From: Levilactobacillus namurensis DSM 19117
Lineage (GTDB): Bacteria; Bacillota; Bacilli; Lactobacillales; Lactobacillaceae
Assembly: GCF_001434785.1 (NCBI RefSeq)
Contig: NZ_AZDT01000011.1
Location: 1 to 45,598 of the forward strand
Direction: 5' to 3'
Length of the DNA stretch: 45,598 bases
How positions within the stretch are numbered: position 1 is the stretch's first letter; the number at the start of each line of letters is the position of its first letter. This document shows positions 23,628-31,344 of the stretch, one piece after another. The notes beneath the pieces were generated by a model, which saw only the letters and a program-made list of their open reading frames with translations, did not search any database and was not told the origin of the DNA. A program made the position numbers and the translations under genes.

Positions 23628-24727
23628 GTGGTTAACGGCTTTTCGTATTCGCTCCAGTCCGGTGTTCCACCATATAAAGCAGATCCGGCTAGTAAGCGAC
23701 CAATCTGTGGTCCGGTGGTCAGCCCCGAGGAGCCCAGTCCCGAAGCAACTAGGAAGCGCTCGTGGTCGGGAATCGGGCCAAAGAACGGCGCAAAATCATC
23801 GGTGTAAGCCCGGGTCCCTACCCGCACAGTCGTAATATTGGCAGCTGTCACGTTCGCGACCAACCGTTGGGCACTCGCCAGGAGGTCTTCCGTGACGTCC
23901 GCATCGGGCGTTAAATCAAAGCCTTTATCGTCTTCATGCGTGGCCCCCACAATCAGGTGGCCGTGACCAAACGGAATAAAGTCGCGTTCACCTTCCGGCA
24001 TCACGACTGGCATGTTTTCTTGTAATGGGTAGTCCTTAACCGCCAGTTCAATCAGCTGACCCTTTTGCGGTCGAACCCGGGCGGTAACGCCTAAGGTGGC
24101 CAGCAGGTCTTTGGTCCAAGCTCCGGCGGCTACGATCACCCGGTCGAATTGCCGGGCGCCTAGTGAGGAGACGACCCGTTCGTCAGGCGTCAGCGTTACG
24201 GCTTCGTGGCGAACGGTGAGATTTTGCTCACTGGCTCGGGTTAACAGCGCGTTGACCAACGCAGCCCCGTCAACCCGGGCGCCGCCACTTAGGAAGACGC
24301 CGGGTTGTGGTGCGGTTAAGAGTGGCACCCGTTGTTGGACCTCTTGCGCCGACAGTGTGGTAATCCGCCCCATCCCTGCGGCGGTTGCTTGGCGTTTAAC
24401 GGCTAAGTCGGCTAAGGCCTCAAGGTCGGTTGGGACTTCACGCGTGACGATGGTCCCCGTCTGCTGATACACGTCGGTGCCTAAGTGGGCATCGTGAATC
24501 AACTGAGGATACAAGTCTGCGCCATCTTTAGCCAGCCGATACCACTGCTGGTTCCGCCGTTTGGATAGCCACGGGGAAATGATGCCCGCTGCGGCTTTCG
24601 AGGCTTGTCCCGTACCAGAATCGAACAGCGTCACTTGAACGTTGGGATGACCGGGTAACGTGCTGAGATAATAAGCTGCGGTGGCGCCCACGATACCGCC
24701 ACCGATAATTGCAATTCGTTTTTCCAT
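23603..24727 (-). CDS. FAD-dependent oxidoreductase, DAO (glycine oxidase/DadA-like) family
   Basis: This is a 374-residue D-amino-acid-oxidase-fold flavoprotein. The dinucleotide-binding motif IAIIGGGIVGATAAYYL is at residues 5-21. KAAAGIISPW lies near 45-54, GGARVDGAALVNALL in the substrate domain, FDRVIVAAGAW at about 195, and a C-terminal FLVASGLGSSGLTTGPQIGRLLA closes the FAD site. The likely substrate is an amine or a D-amino acid or glycine. Start 24727 is the ATG next to the FAD motif, preceded by AGGGGGT; the 34 extra codons upstream look non-coding. It overlaps the convergent RNase H-like gene by 25 bases. Confidence 0.87.
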   Translation of the reverse strand: MEKRIAIIGGGIVGATAAYYLSTLPGHPNVQVTLFDSGTGQASKAAAGIISPWLSKRRNQQWYRLAKDGADLYPQLIHDAHLGTDVYQQTGTIVTREVPTDLEALADLAVKRQATAAGMGRITTLSAQEVQQRVPLLTAPQPGVFLSGGARVDGAALVNALLTRASEQNLTVRHEAVTLTPDERVVSSLGARQFDRVIVAAGAWTKDLLATLGVTARVRPQKGQLIELAVKDYPLQENMPVVMPEGERDFIPFGHGHLIVGATHEDDKGFDLTPDADVTEDLLASAQRLVANVTAANITTVRVGTRAYTDDFAPFFGPIPDHERFLVASGLGSSGLTTGPQIGRLLAGSALYGGTPDWSEYEKPLTTYLTSSLA

Positions 24728-24814
24728 GAGATGCTGACCCCCTAAGTTATCAGGTGCATGCTTCGCTTTCATTCTAGCATATCTTCTGGCCCCAGACTTA
24801 GTATTTAAGACGCA

Positions 24815-24862
24815 AATAGCCCCCGACACCGTGGATTTACGGGCGTCGGGGGCTATTTCTTA
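24815..24862 (-). terminator. Terminator of nitroreductase gene
   Basis: The long stem AAATAGCCCCCGACGCCCG with its near-perfect complement at 24817-24834 (AATAGCCCCCGACACCG on the plus strand) ends in a T-rich run on the minus strand. Confidence 0.8.
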
Positions 24863-24871
24863 AGTTAAGTT

Positions 24872-25474
24872 TTATTTGAAGACTAAGAACCGGTCATCAT
24901 CAGCCATGAAGTCCTTGTCGCCGGCTGGGGATTCGATGGACCCAAAGTCCATTTCGGCCCGGAGCTTCCAGCTAGCTGGTAAGTTGAAGGCTTCGCGAAC
25001 TTGGTCATCGATCAGTGGGTTGTAGTGTTGGAGATTAGCACCAATCTCGTTTTCAGCTAAGGCCGTCCAAACCGCAAATTGGGCGTTCCCTTGCGCTTGT
25101 TCGGACCAGTCTTGGAAGTTGTCCGCGTAGAGTGGGAAGTTGTCTTCAAATTCCTTGACCGTCTTGGATTCCGTGAAGAATAAGACGGTTCCGAAGGCGG
25201 ACTTGAAGGCGTTGATCTTAGCGGTCGTCTTGGCGAAGGCAGCTTCGTCAGGAACTTCTTGCTTCAACCGGTTGATCACGATGTCCCAGAGCTTTTCGTG
25301 GGAGTCGCCGAACAAGATCACAGCACGCGTGGTCTGGTTATTAAACGGCGTTGGGGCCTGCTTGATGGCGTCTTCGATCAAGTCGATCAGTTCAGCTTGA
25401 GTTGCCGTGACGTTCCGGCCTAATGCGTAAATGCTGCGACGTTGTTTCATTAAATCGATTAATTGGGTTTTCAT
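24872..25474 (-). CDS. Nitroreductase family protein
   Basis: This 200-residue FMN-dependent NAD(P)H oxidoreductase of the nitroreductase fold has MKQRRSIYALGRNV near the start (the phosphate-binding RRS motif at 12-14), APTPFNNQTTRAVIL (about 40-54) contacting FMN, and WTALAENEIGANLQHYNPLID with KLRAEMDFGSIE in the C-terminal half. This is the HBN/YdgI-like type seen in lactobacilli. Physiological substrates are unknown; quinones or nitroaromatics are reduced by relatives. A TetR gene lies directly upstream in the same direction, 101 bases away, and may regulate it. Confidence 0.85.
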   Translation of the reverse strand: MKTQLIDLMKQRRSIYALGRNVTATQAELIDLIEDAIKQAPTPFNNQTTRAVILFGDSHEKLWDIVINRLKQEVPDEAAFAKTTAKINAFKSAFGTVLFFTESKTVKEFEDNFPLYADNFQDWSEQAQGNAQFAVWTALAENEIGANLQHYNPLIDDQVREAFNLPASWKLRAEMDFGSIESPAGDKDFMADDDRFLVFK

Positions 25475-25575
25475 AGATAATTTACCTCACTTGTAAAGTT
25501 TGTCTGGCTAAGTTGCGACTAATTAACGCTGAGTCCTAGTTTATCACTTACTTTTAGAAAGTAAAGCGATTTTCA

Positions 25576-26142
25576 TTAAAAGTTGTCGGTGGTTTCGTTC
25601 GAATCAGACGCCTTTAATGTAGGAATCGCGACTAATTTTTTTAAAGCGCTAACCGTCCAGTCAACGGTCAGCGGTTGTTGAGGTTGTACTAAGACGCCTA
25701 ACAAGAAGGTCCACACGGCGGCAACGGCTTGGGGAGACACACCGGTCAGGTGATGCTGAGTGGCGTATAGTGCCAGCACCGTCTGTAGGCTCTGGGGAAC
25801 CGGCCACGACGCCGTCAGGGCAAATGCAATGGCTTGGGGATGAGCCTTCGCGTAAGTCAGTAAATTGGTGACGAAACGCGTAAGCATGGTCTGGGCATCG
25901 GGTGACGTTAAGATTCCCTGGGCTAACTGATCCGTAACGTCGGCTAAGATATCTTGATGCAGTTGCGCGAGTAACGCGGCCTTGTCCGGGTAGTGCCGGT
26001 AGATGGCGGCGGGCGTCACGTCCAAAAACTTTGCTAATTGGCGTAAAGAAAGCTGTGCGGCCCCCTGAGTCTCGAGGACTTCCCGGCCATGTTGCCGGAT
26101 GGCGGCGGCTAAATTTTTACGGTGATAGGGCTGACGACGCAT
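25576..26142 (-). CDS. TetR family transcriptional regulator
   Basis: This 188-residue protein has a classical TetR N-terminal helix-turn-helix: LSLRQLAKFLDVTPAAIYRHYPDKAALLAQL (about residues 31-61). The C-terminal all-helical ligand domain (WG/TetR_C type) is without known ligand. The start ATG follows AAGGAGGG. A 43-bp palindrome lies 48 bases upstream, near-perfect and overlapping a plausible promoter, which makes autoregulation likely. The next gene downstream in the same direction is the nitroreductase, and the divergent gene is a CPBP protease. Either may be in its regulon. Confidence 0.9.
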   Translation of the reverse strand: MRRQPYHRKNLAAAIRQHGREVLETQGAAQLSLRQLAKFLDVTPAAIYRHYPDKAALLAQLHQDILADVTDQLAQGILTSPDAQTMLTRFVTNLLTYAKAHPQAIAFALTASWPVPQSLQTVLALYATQHHLTGVSPQAVAAVWTFLLGVLVQPQQPLTVDWTVSALKKLVAIPTLKASDSNETTDNF

Positions 26143-26189
26143 CGCTAATCCCTCCTTGAGAATGCGTTATTTAAAGCTATTTCAGCCCT

Positions 26190-26232
26190 TATGTTATCAT
26201 TGTATACATTGAATGTAAACGATGATAACATA
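26190..26232. promoter_or_regulatory. 43-bp palindrome, candidate TetR operator
   Basis: The arms are 21 bases each around a central G at 26211; 19 of 21 positions pair. The outer 11 bases TATGTTATCAT and ATGATAACATA are perfect, as are the inner TACATT and AATGTA. A tetR promoter (TTTACA, 17 bases, TAACAT on the minus strand) lies inside it. Binding by the adjacent TetR is inferred. Confidence 0.75.
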
Positions 26233-26333
26233 GTGTTTAAATTAAACGACTTTACGCTTTTTTTACACGCCACGCCAGTTCTTAGGCTTACAATGGAATT
26301 AGACTTAAAATAACTGAGAAAAGAGTATGATTC

Positions 26334-26999
26334 ATGGCAAATACACTTTCAAAACGTCGATTATTTATCCAGGTCATCATCTTTTGGGTGATCTGGTTAG
26401 GGGTTCAATCGCTGATCAACGTCCCGATTGAACACCACTTAACGGGCTGGCCCCAAGAAATCGTTCTTGATGGCATCAAGTTGTTCGTTTGGTGCGGGTG
26501 TGCCTGGTGGCTGATTCGCCAGGCCGGTCCCCAATCTCTGGCAGTCGATCCGCAAAAACAGTGGCATCCTAACTGGTCCTTTACGGCGGGTTACGTCATT
26601 TGGGCGGTTATGGTGGTTTACCTACTAGCCCAATTCTGGCTAGTCCACCACGGGCTTCGCGTTGCCCACACCTTTTTGCCGGAATACTGGGGACGGTACT
26701 TCCTGGTTGTCGGGATCACAGAAGAGATGATGTTTCGCGGCTATGTCTTTAACGCCCTACTGAAACACTTCTCGTTTGCGTGGGCAAATGCTTTACAAGC
26801 CATTGCTTTTGCGGCGATGCACATTCCCCGTTACCTGACGACGGTTCCCCCGATGAGTCCTTTAACTTGGATCAGCAACCTGGTTTCTGTGGCCATCTTG
26901 GGTGCCATCTTCGGCTGGTTGTACGCCAAGAGCCGTTCCCTATGGCCGGGCATCGCCGTGCACATGACCTGGGATATTCTTGTGACCCTCTTTGCGTAG
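26334..26999 (+). CDS. CPBP family intramembrane metalloprotease
   Basis: This 221-residue membrane protein of the CPBP (CAAX protease and bacteriocin-processing, Abi) family has the catalytic motifs EEMMFR (Glu130, Glu131, Arg135), FAAMH (His163) and a late AVHMTWD with a third conserved His. About six helices are predicted. Lactobacillar members are implicated in peptide or bacteriocin self-immunity or processing of membrane substrates, but no bacteriocin gene lies here. ATG 26334 has only a weak purine-rich ribosome site (GAGAAAAGAG). The divergent TetR gene and the palindrome are upstream. Confidence 0.87.
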   Translation: MANTLSKRRLFIQVIIFWVIWLGVQSLINVPIEHHLTGWPQEIVLDGIKLFVWCGCAWWLIRQAGPQSLAVDPQKQWHPNWSFTAGYVIWAVMVVYLLAQFWLVHHGLRVAHTFLPEYWGRYFLVVGITEEMMFRGYVFNALLKHFSFAWANALQAIAFAAMHIPRYLTTVPPMSPLTWISNLVSVAILGAIFGWLYAKSRSLWPGIAVHMTWDILVTLFA

Positions 27000-27026
27000 T
27001 GGTTTAATCGCAAAAGAATTTATGCG

Positions 27027-27071
27027 AAAAAAACATTCACCTCTCACTTAAAAGAGGTGAATGTTTTTTAT
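27027..27071. terminator. Bidirectional terminator after CPBP gene
   Basis: AAAAAACATTCACCTCT pairs with AGAGGTGAATGTTTTTT (perfect) around CACTTAAA. A and T tails serve both this gene and the convergent membrane gene. Confidence 0.87.
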
Positions 27072-27080
27072 CGTTGGATC

Positions 27081-27422
27081 TTAAGCAACTCGCCGACGCA
27101 AGAAGCCTAACAAGACGCTTAAAAAGGCAAACGGTAAGGCGAAACTAAAGAGAGCCGGAACAAATTCTGCCGCAACGGTCAGGACCATAATCAGGTCAAC
27201 CGCCATAACGACTAAACTAATACCGAGTAAGACGCGCCACCAACCACGACTAACATGAGGTTGGTACGTGAAGCCATAAACTAAAAGTGCTAAAGCAGTG
27301 GTCAACAACAATGCGTGTTCCATAACTGGCATCGTTAACCCCAGAGCCAGCAGTGCCGCGACACCACTAATGCCCATAAAGAAGTAACCGTACCAGCGTT
27401 GGGTTTGGACCGTTGATTTCAC
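27081..27422 (-). CDS. Small four-helix membrane protein of unknown function
   Basis: This 113-residue protein is almost entirely hydrophobic, with four predicted helices (about residues 14-31, 35-52, 60-80 and 85-103) and an RRR patch at the C-terminal end. I do not recognise the family. GTG 27422 is the likely start because AAGGAG stands eight bases upstream; the GTG three codons earlier is too close to it. It lies downstream of nothing in its own direction and converges on the CPBP gene. Confidence 0.7.
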   Translation of the reverse strand: MKSTVQTQRWYGYFFMGISGVAALLALGLTMPVMEHALLLTTALALLVYGFTYQPHVSRGWWRVLLGISLVVMAVDLIMVLTVAAEFVPALFSFALPFAFLSVLLGFLRRRVA

Positions 27423-27561
27423 GATTATCACTCCTTAGATCTCTCTCCCTTACGTTTAGTTTACGCCAATTTGTAACCGCTTTCAATAATAAAATAGGCT
27501 TAACCCTGCTGGGTAGCCGGATTAAGCACACCGTTATCCGCGGTGAACAGCGACTGACGCA

Positions 27562-28035
27562 TTACTGCTGATCATGACCGGTGTCTACTTTCAGAGGCCC
27601 ATCCCAGACAGGACTGACCACGGCCGTAGCTTCGCCGTCAAAGACTTTCAGCAAGGTGAACAGACTCTCGGCACTATTCGCAACCGTTAACACTGAACGG
27701 TCCAGCCAATAAACGCGCCCCTCGTTACTGTCACGGGGAGTCCCATCAAAGTCCGCACTGCGATAGAGCAACCCCAACTTTCGGCGATCGCTATCGGGAT
27801 CGAACCATTCACAAGTACCGCAGAACTGCGCAGTGTGAACCATAATCCCCGTTTCTTCACGGACCTCTCGAATCGCAGCCGTTAAGCTACTTTCACCAAC
27901 TTTAACGTGTCCTCCCGGAAAACTGTGACCAGCCTTCCAAGGAACGTTGCGTTTATTTTCGACCAAGACCTGGTGCGTGGTCGGCTCTTCGATGAGCATC
28001 ATGGTCACTAATTCAATGGGTTGTGGGGCGTGCAT
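27562..28035 (-). CDS. Nudix hydrolase
   Basis: This 157-residue pyrophosphohydrolase has a perfect Nudix box GGHVKVGESSLTAAIREVREETGI at residues 41-64 (G-x5-E-x7-REVxEETGI). The context WKAGHSFPGGHV with a hydrophobic C-terminal helix is like MutT/8-oxo-dGTP diphosphatase relatives. The substrate is not fixed by sequence. The Nudix metal-binding glutamates are all present. The ATG is preceded by GGAGG at a suitable distance. Its neighbours are unrelated small membrane genes. Confidence 0.9.
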   Translation of the reverse strand: MHAPQPIELVTMMLIEEPTTHQVLVENKRNVPWKAGHSFPGGHVKVGESSLTAAIREVREETGIMVHTAQFCGTCEWFDPDSDRRKLGLLYRSADFDGTPRDSNEGRVYWLDRSVLTVANSAESLFTLLKVFDGEATAVVSPVWDGPLKVDTGHDQQ

Positions 28036-28098
28036 AGCGGTTCCTCCTTACGATTAGGTATTAAGGTTTATTGTACCGCACCTAGTAACCAGTGAACA

Positions 28099-28125
28099 CA
28101 AAAAGACGGCTCACTGGCCGCCTTT
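28099..28125 (-). terminator. Terminator of the 61-residue membrane protein gene
   Basis: On the minus strand AAAGGCGGC pairs with GCCGTCTTT (one G-U) around CAGTGA, followed by further T. Confidence 0.55.
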
Positions 28126-28143
28126 AGTCTGCCCAACGCTGCT

Positions 28144-28329
28144 CTAAGCGTTAGTTTGGTGTTGTTTATTTTTCGTTATCATCGCTTCAACGCCATAGCA
28201 GGCGATCCCCAGTAAGGCAAACGCTGCTGGAAAGCCGATGGCCCATAAGAGGGACTTCATCAGAACTAAGCTCAGCAGGCAGACCGCCAAAACGACAAGT
28301 ATGATTAACGTTAACCCATCTTTTGTCAT
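28144..28329 (-). CDS. Small two-helix membrane protein, hypothetical
   Basis: This 61-residue protein has two adjacent membrane helices (about 5-25 and 29-48) and a basic, polar tail ending NKQHQTNA. I do not recognise a family. Its reality rests on GGGGG eight bases before the ATG, a terminator directly downstream and no competing frame. It may be a stress or envelope small protein. Confidence 0.55.
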   Translation of the reverse strand: MTKDGLTLIILVVLAVCLLSLVLMKSLLWAIGFPAAFALLGIACYGVEAMITKNKQHQTNA

Positions 28330-28454
28330 TATTATTCCCCCAGAATTTCAAATTAAGATCATGTGGCCCCTACCACGTTTTATAGGATAGCAAGGATTCA
28401 CGGTCAACGCAAACCCATGAGAGAATCTTAAGCAAATCGACTAACTTTTCGGGT

Positions 28455-29783
28455 CTAGACCGAATGAGTTGACGAGTGATGCTGTAAGTGCTGGAGTTGA
28501 CCTTTGAACTCGTTGGCGTAGCGTTCTTGGTCGGCCGTGTAGGTGCTCAGCCGTTCACTGAGCCCAATCGTGTAGTCGGCCCGTTCGCCATGTTCGCCCT
28601 GATCCAGTCCCAGCTTCTCCTCGGTCGCATTGACCCGCATTGGCATTACGAGTCGTAAGAGATAGATCAGCAGGCACCCCATGGCCGCAACGAAAATGAT
28701 GGTGAATGCCGTGGCCAGTAACTGGATACCTAGTAAGTGGAACCCGCCACCGTAGGCCAACCCGTTGGTGGTTACCGCCGAGTTCACGCTCTTAGTCGCA
28801 AAGACACCGGTGAGGATACTGCCGACGATCCCGCTGACCCCATGACACCCGAAGGCATCTAGGGCATCATCGACGCCCAACTTCGGCTTCAAGACGTTGA
28901 CGAAGCAAAAGCTGGTGATAGCAGCGAGGCCACCAATCGCGATGGACCCTAATAGGGTGACGTAACCGGCCGCTGGTGTGATGCCCACCAACCCGCAAAG
29001 GGTCCCAGTGCAGACACCGACCAGGGTTGGTTTGCCTGTGGTCCAGATATCGAGTCCCATCCAGACCACCATCGCGGTCCCCGTTGCGATGGTACTGGTC
29101 AATGCCGCCTGAACGGCAACGCTGTTAATGGCTAACGCACTACCCGCATTAAATCCGTACCAGCCAATCCACAAAATAGCGGTTCCTAGCAGGACCCAAG
29201 GCAGGTTATAGTGATGCTGGCTATCGACTTTTAACCGCCGACCCAGCCAGACTGACAGAACCAACGCCGTTACCCCCGCGTTAATGTGTACGACCGTTCC
29301 ACCGGCGAAGTCTAGGACTCCCAGTTTCGCTAGCCAACCAGTGGGACTCCAGACCAAGTGGACCATCGGATAATAGATCAAGATGGACCACGCCGCCAGA
29401 AACGCCAGTAAGAACTTGAAGCGAATCCGACCGACGATGGCCCCCACAAACAGGGCTGGTGTGATAATCGCAAACATCATTTGAAATAACGAGTAGACCC
29501 CCACCGGAATCTTAGTGGGTGTCAGACTGGCCAGGTTAATTCCGGCCATAAAGACATGCTTGAGATTTCCCACGACACCCAGGATGTCACCAGAAAAGGC
29601 CATCGTGTAGCCTAGACTAATCCATAAGAGGATGGCGACTCCCGTCATGATAAAGACCGACAACATCGTATTGACCACGTTTTTAGCCGTGACCAGACCA
29701 CCGTAGAAGAATGCCAATCCCGGTGTCATAAAGAGCACCAAAATACTGGCAATGAGTACAAACGCCGTATTTGCTAAATTCAT
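28455..29783 (-). CDS. amt: Ammonium transporter
   Basis: This is an Amt/AmtB ammonium channel of 442 residues with 11 helices. Family signatures are MTPGLAFFYGGLV near the N-terminus (residues 19-31), a conserved GGTVVHINAGVTAL stretch with the twin-His pore histidine near residue 166, and DDALDAFGCHGVSGIVGSILTG (about 306-327) with the second pore His. No glnK gene is next to it. The promoter carries a GlnR box, so it is expected to be induced under nitrogen limitation. Confidence 0.94.
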   Translation of the reverse strand: MNLANTAFVLIASILVLFMTPGLAFFYGGLVTAKNVVNTMLSVFIMTGVAILLWISLGYTMAFSGDILGVVGNLKHVFMAGINLASLTPTKIPVGVYSLFQMMFAIITPALFVGAIVGRIRFKFLLAFLAAWSILIYYPMVHLVWSPTGWLAKLGVLDFAGGTVVHINAGVTALVLSVWLGRRLKVDSQHHYNLPWVLLGTAILWIGWYGFNAGSALAINSVAVQAALTSTIATGTAMVVWMGLDIWTTGKPTLVGVCTGTLCGLVGITPAAGYVTLLGSIAIGGLAAITSFCFVNVLKPKLGVDDALDAFGCHGVSGIVGSILTGVFATKSVNSAVTTNGLAYGGGFHLLGIQLLATAFTIIFVAAMGCLLIYLLRLVMPMRVNATEEKLGLDQGEHGERADYTIGLSERLSTYTADQERYANEFKGQLQHLQHHSSTHSV

Positions 29784-29805
29784 GCAACCGCCCTCTCCGC
29801 TCTTT

Positions 29806-29835
29806 TATGTTAGAAATCCTAACATAGTTTAGCAA
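29806..29835 (-). promoter_or_regulatory. Promoter of amt with overlapping GlnR box
   Basis: TGTTAGAAATCCTAACA (29808-29824) fits the GlnR/TnrA consensus TGTNA-N7-TNACA exactly. It overlaps the -10 (TAACAT on the minus strand, 29807-29812), which lies 17 bases from TTGCTA (29830-29835). The overlap suggests GlnR repression when nitrogen is plentiful. Confidence 0.8.
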
Positions 29836-30095
29836 TCGAAGTTAACTTGGCGGCCTCTCAGACGTTGCTTACGCTAATAACCGAACTAAATCCCAGACCA
29901 CATCCATCCAGCAGAAATTAAAACAGCCACTCCTGGTTAAAGGGAGTGGCCAATGTCTTCTGGACAAGACTTATCATAGCAAGTCCCTGCACTAACGGCA
30001 ATTCAAAACCAAAAGTTGAGCGTCCTCCATTCGTAAACTGACTCACGTTATGGAAACGTGTAAAATGGAAAGGACACTAGGAGGGAGATTCAAAG
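29836..30095. other. Intergenic stretch between amt and the alpha/beta hydrolase, with a minus-oriented hairpin
   Basis: This 260-base stretch holds a stem GCCACTCC...GGAGTGGC (about 29936-29960) with TGTTTTAATTT following it on the minus strand, a terminator-like element with no gene upstream on that strand. The rest shows no open frame. A possible -10 (TAAAAT, 30061-30066) lies before the alpha/beta hydrolase gene. Confidence 0.45.
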
Positions 30096-30905
30096 ATGTT
30101 AAAGACCTATCAACGCGTTGGCTTGCGCCTCACCTACCATGAGTTCGGGACGGGAGACCCCATCGTGCTTTTACACGGTTTTCCCGAAGATGGCCAAAGC
30201 TGGCACGCCGTAAGTCAGCGGTTAGTAGCGGCGGGATACCGAACCATTATTCCAGAAATGCGTGGCTACACCCCACAGGCTAGTCCTGTAGCGCGTACCG
30301 CCTACCGGACCGATCATCTGGCCGCTGATATCATTGGCTTGTTAGATACGTTACAGCTCCAACGTGTCCACCTGGTCGGCCACGACTGGGGCGGACAACT
30401 GGCTTGGAAGATTGCTCAATGGTATCCGCAACGTATTAAGCAGCTGACCGTCATTGCCACCCCGCACCCTAAGGCGATGTTGTGGGCTTACCGGCACAGC
30501 AACCAACTTTTCCGTAGTGCATACGTGGGTCTTTTTCAAGTCCCTCAGCTCCCGGAGCGCGTGGTGGCACAGTACCTGCGACGATTCTTGCTGCGCTCGG
30601 GGCTAAACGCTACCGAAGCCGACCGACTCAGCCAAAAGTTCCAGCGGCCAGCCAAGTTAACGGGGCCACTAAACTGGTACCGCGCGTTATTTTTACGAGA
30701 TCAACCCGCGACACCGGACGACCAGATTCACGTCCCAACAGTTTTCATTTGGGGGCAACACGACGCTTTTCTAGGCGCAGCCGCAGCTAAGAAGACGGCA
30801 GACTTCATCGCGGCACCCTATCATTTCATGGTGGTCAACGGCGGGCATTGGCTCCCCGAGGAACGCCCAGAACTAGTCACTCACGCCATTCTTATACGGC
30901 ACTAA
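30096..30905 (+). CDS. Alpha/beta hydrolase, epoxide-hydrolase-like
   Basis: This 269-residue alpha/beta hydrolase has the oxyanion motif HGFPE (residues 27-31) and a nucleophile elbow GHDWGG with Asp97, as in epoxide hydrolases and haloalkane dehalogenases rather than Ser esterases. A later WGQHDAFLG carries the acid, and the catalytic His is in VVNGGHWLPEERP. The Asp nucleophile and the PEMRGYTP segment point to epoxide-hydrolase-type chemistry, substrate unknown. AGGAGGGAG precedes the ATG. The gene appears monocistronic. Confidence 0.87.
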   Translation: MLKTYQRVGLRLTYHEFGTGDPIVLLHGFPEDGQSWHAVSQRLVAAGYRTIIPEMRGYTPQASPVARTAYRTDHLAADIIGLLDTLQLQRVHLVGHDWGGQLAWKIAQWYPQRIKQLTVIATPHPKAMLWAYRHSNQLFRSAYVGLFQVPQLPERVVAQYLRRFLLRSGLNATEADRLSQKFQRPAKLTGPLNWYRALFLRDQPATPDDQIHVPTVFIWGQHDAFLGAAAAKKTADFIAAPYHFMVVNGGHWLPEERPELVTHAILIRH

Positions 30906-30966
30906 ATAAATCCTTCCCACCGGCTTCAACGCGAAGTCGATGAGGAGGATTTTAGTAAACTTGAGC

Positions 30967-31344
30967 TTAACGATGCCGCCGCACCGCTGCTGGAATCATC
31001 TTGCGGATACCGCCCCGGGGATCCTTAACGTCTCCAGGGTACCGTGGAATCAAATGAACGTGGGCGTGCATGACAGTCTGACCAGCCGCCGCCCCAGTAT
31101 TAACGCCAATGTTATACCCAGCCGGATGGTAAGTCCGGTCTAAGTAGGTTTTGGCCTGATCTAACAAGTCATTCATGGCCGCCAGGGTGTCGCCCGGAAT
31201 CTCAAAAAAAGTGGCGTAGTGTTGCTTGGGGACAATTAATAGGTGCCCCCGTCGCACTGGATGTAAATCCCAGAACGCTTTGGCCAAGTCGTTTTCCATG
31301 ATAAGATCGTCTTTTTGGCAAAAGACGCAATCTGACTTAATCAC
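30967..31344 (-). CDS. HIT family protein
   Basis: This 125-residue histidine-triad nucleotide hydrolase has CVFC near the N-terminus (residues 6-9), LIVPKQHYATFFEI and the complete triad HAHVHLIPRY. These match bacterial Hint/Ap4A-type proteins. The start is GTG 31344: it keeps the zinc-binding-like Cys pair, and it overlaps the stop of the methyltransferase gene by eight bases (GTGATTAA), so translation is coupled. The ATG later in the frame would cut off the CVFC segment. It lies downstream of rlmL-like in the gpsB-rnpB block. Confidence 0.88.
   Translation of the reverse strand: MIKSDCVFCQKDDLIMENDLAKAFWDLHPVRRGHLLIVPKQHYATFFEIPGDTLAAMNDLLDQAKTYLDRTYHPAGYNIGVNTGAAAGQTVMHAHVHLIPRYPGDVKDPRGGIRKMIPAAVRRHR

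Noticed and set aside
23628-23835. Separate short gene inside the FAD oxidoreductase 3' end on the plus strand
   Set aside because: Shadow frame of the oxidoreductase with no ribosome site.
29836-30060. T-box leader upstream of amt
   Set aside because: No T-box specifier or conserved AGGGTGGNACCGCG-type sequence on the minus strand.
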